Assembly: GCF_029952525.1 (NCBI RefSeq)
Contig: NZ_JASAOF010000026.1
Location: 25,506-89,505 of the forward strand
DNA: 64,000 nt
Source: Saccharopolyspora ipomoeae
Lineage (GTDB): Bacteria > Actinomycetota > Actinomycetes > Mycobacteriales > Pseudonocardiaceae
Direction: 5' to 3'
The notes under the pieces were generated by a model. That model ran no database searches, was not told the origin of the DNA, and worked only from the letters and a program-made list of their open reading frames with translations. Below, in pieces: positions 63,992 through 64,000 of this stretch (within the stretch, counting starts at the first letter, position 1; each line of letters begins with the position of its first letter). Made by a program: the position numbers and the translations under genes.

Positions 63992-64000
63992 CCCCGCCGC

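Noticed and set aside
63964..64000. C-terminus of a convergent gene ending PPPPRD
   Set aside because: Only about ten codons are visible and the reading depends on the doubtful G15 run.

Overview
The window is very GC-rich DNA with dense genes, frequent GTG/TTG starts and actinobacterial gene families: a Rv2202c-type adenosine kinase, two F420-type oxidoreductase families, KorAB, FUSC, and twin-arginine signal peptides. It fits a mycelial actinomycete of the Pseudonocardiales, most like Saccharopolyspora or Actinopolyspora relatives. That lineage is inferred from gene content alone. I see no rRNA, tRNA, CRISPR array, prophage or complete insertion sequence.

Layout. (1) 1-8830, minus strand: an operon joining a fused glycine sarcosine / sarcosine dimethylglycine N-methyltransferase to metK, adenosine kinase, metH and ahcY (ahcY cut by the window edge). 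It makes glycine betaine from glycine and rebuilds the S-adenosylmethionine that this consumes. (2) 9771-13510: a secreted glycoside hydrolase family 2 enzyme, a Tat-exported mutarotase and an epoxide-hydrolase-like protein. (3) 13583-20259: a ThDP enzyme, a TetR/MFS efflux pair with a perfect palindromic operator, and korAB. (4) 20616-30283: a hydrolase, an FAD disulfide oxidoreductase, a PAS-PAS-GGDEF cyclase, GntR and TetR regulators, an AtuA-like protein, an enoyl-CoA hydratase, and a lysG/lysE pair. (5) 30693-36543: a CoA-linked catabolic cluster ending in an IclR regulator. (6) 36601-45000: a second, stand-alone glycine methyltransferase, a GH43-like secreted enzyme, and gltBD. (7) 45326-52712: a GT87 mannosyltransferase-like protein, a MarR/FUSC divergon, a sulfonate-type ABC transporter behind a short leader-peptide ORF, a phosphopantetheinyl transferase, and a MarR/WrbA divergon. 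(8) 52801-59425: a 3-hydroxyacyl-CoA dehydrogenase / thiolase divergon, small redox and membrane proteins, and a three-gene membrane/surface operon led by an HTH protein. (9) 59988-63903: two tandem family 2B encapsulin shell proteins followed by a polyprenyl diphosphate synthase, closed by a strong terminator.

The two most notable systems are the encapsulin operon, which looks like a protein compartment for isoprenoid chemistry, and the betaine operon, which carries its own methyl cycle. Several genes appear leaderless, with a TANNNT hexamer 6-7 nt before the start codon. Near-perfect hairpins separate most convergent gene pairs.
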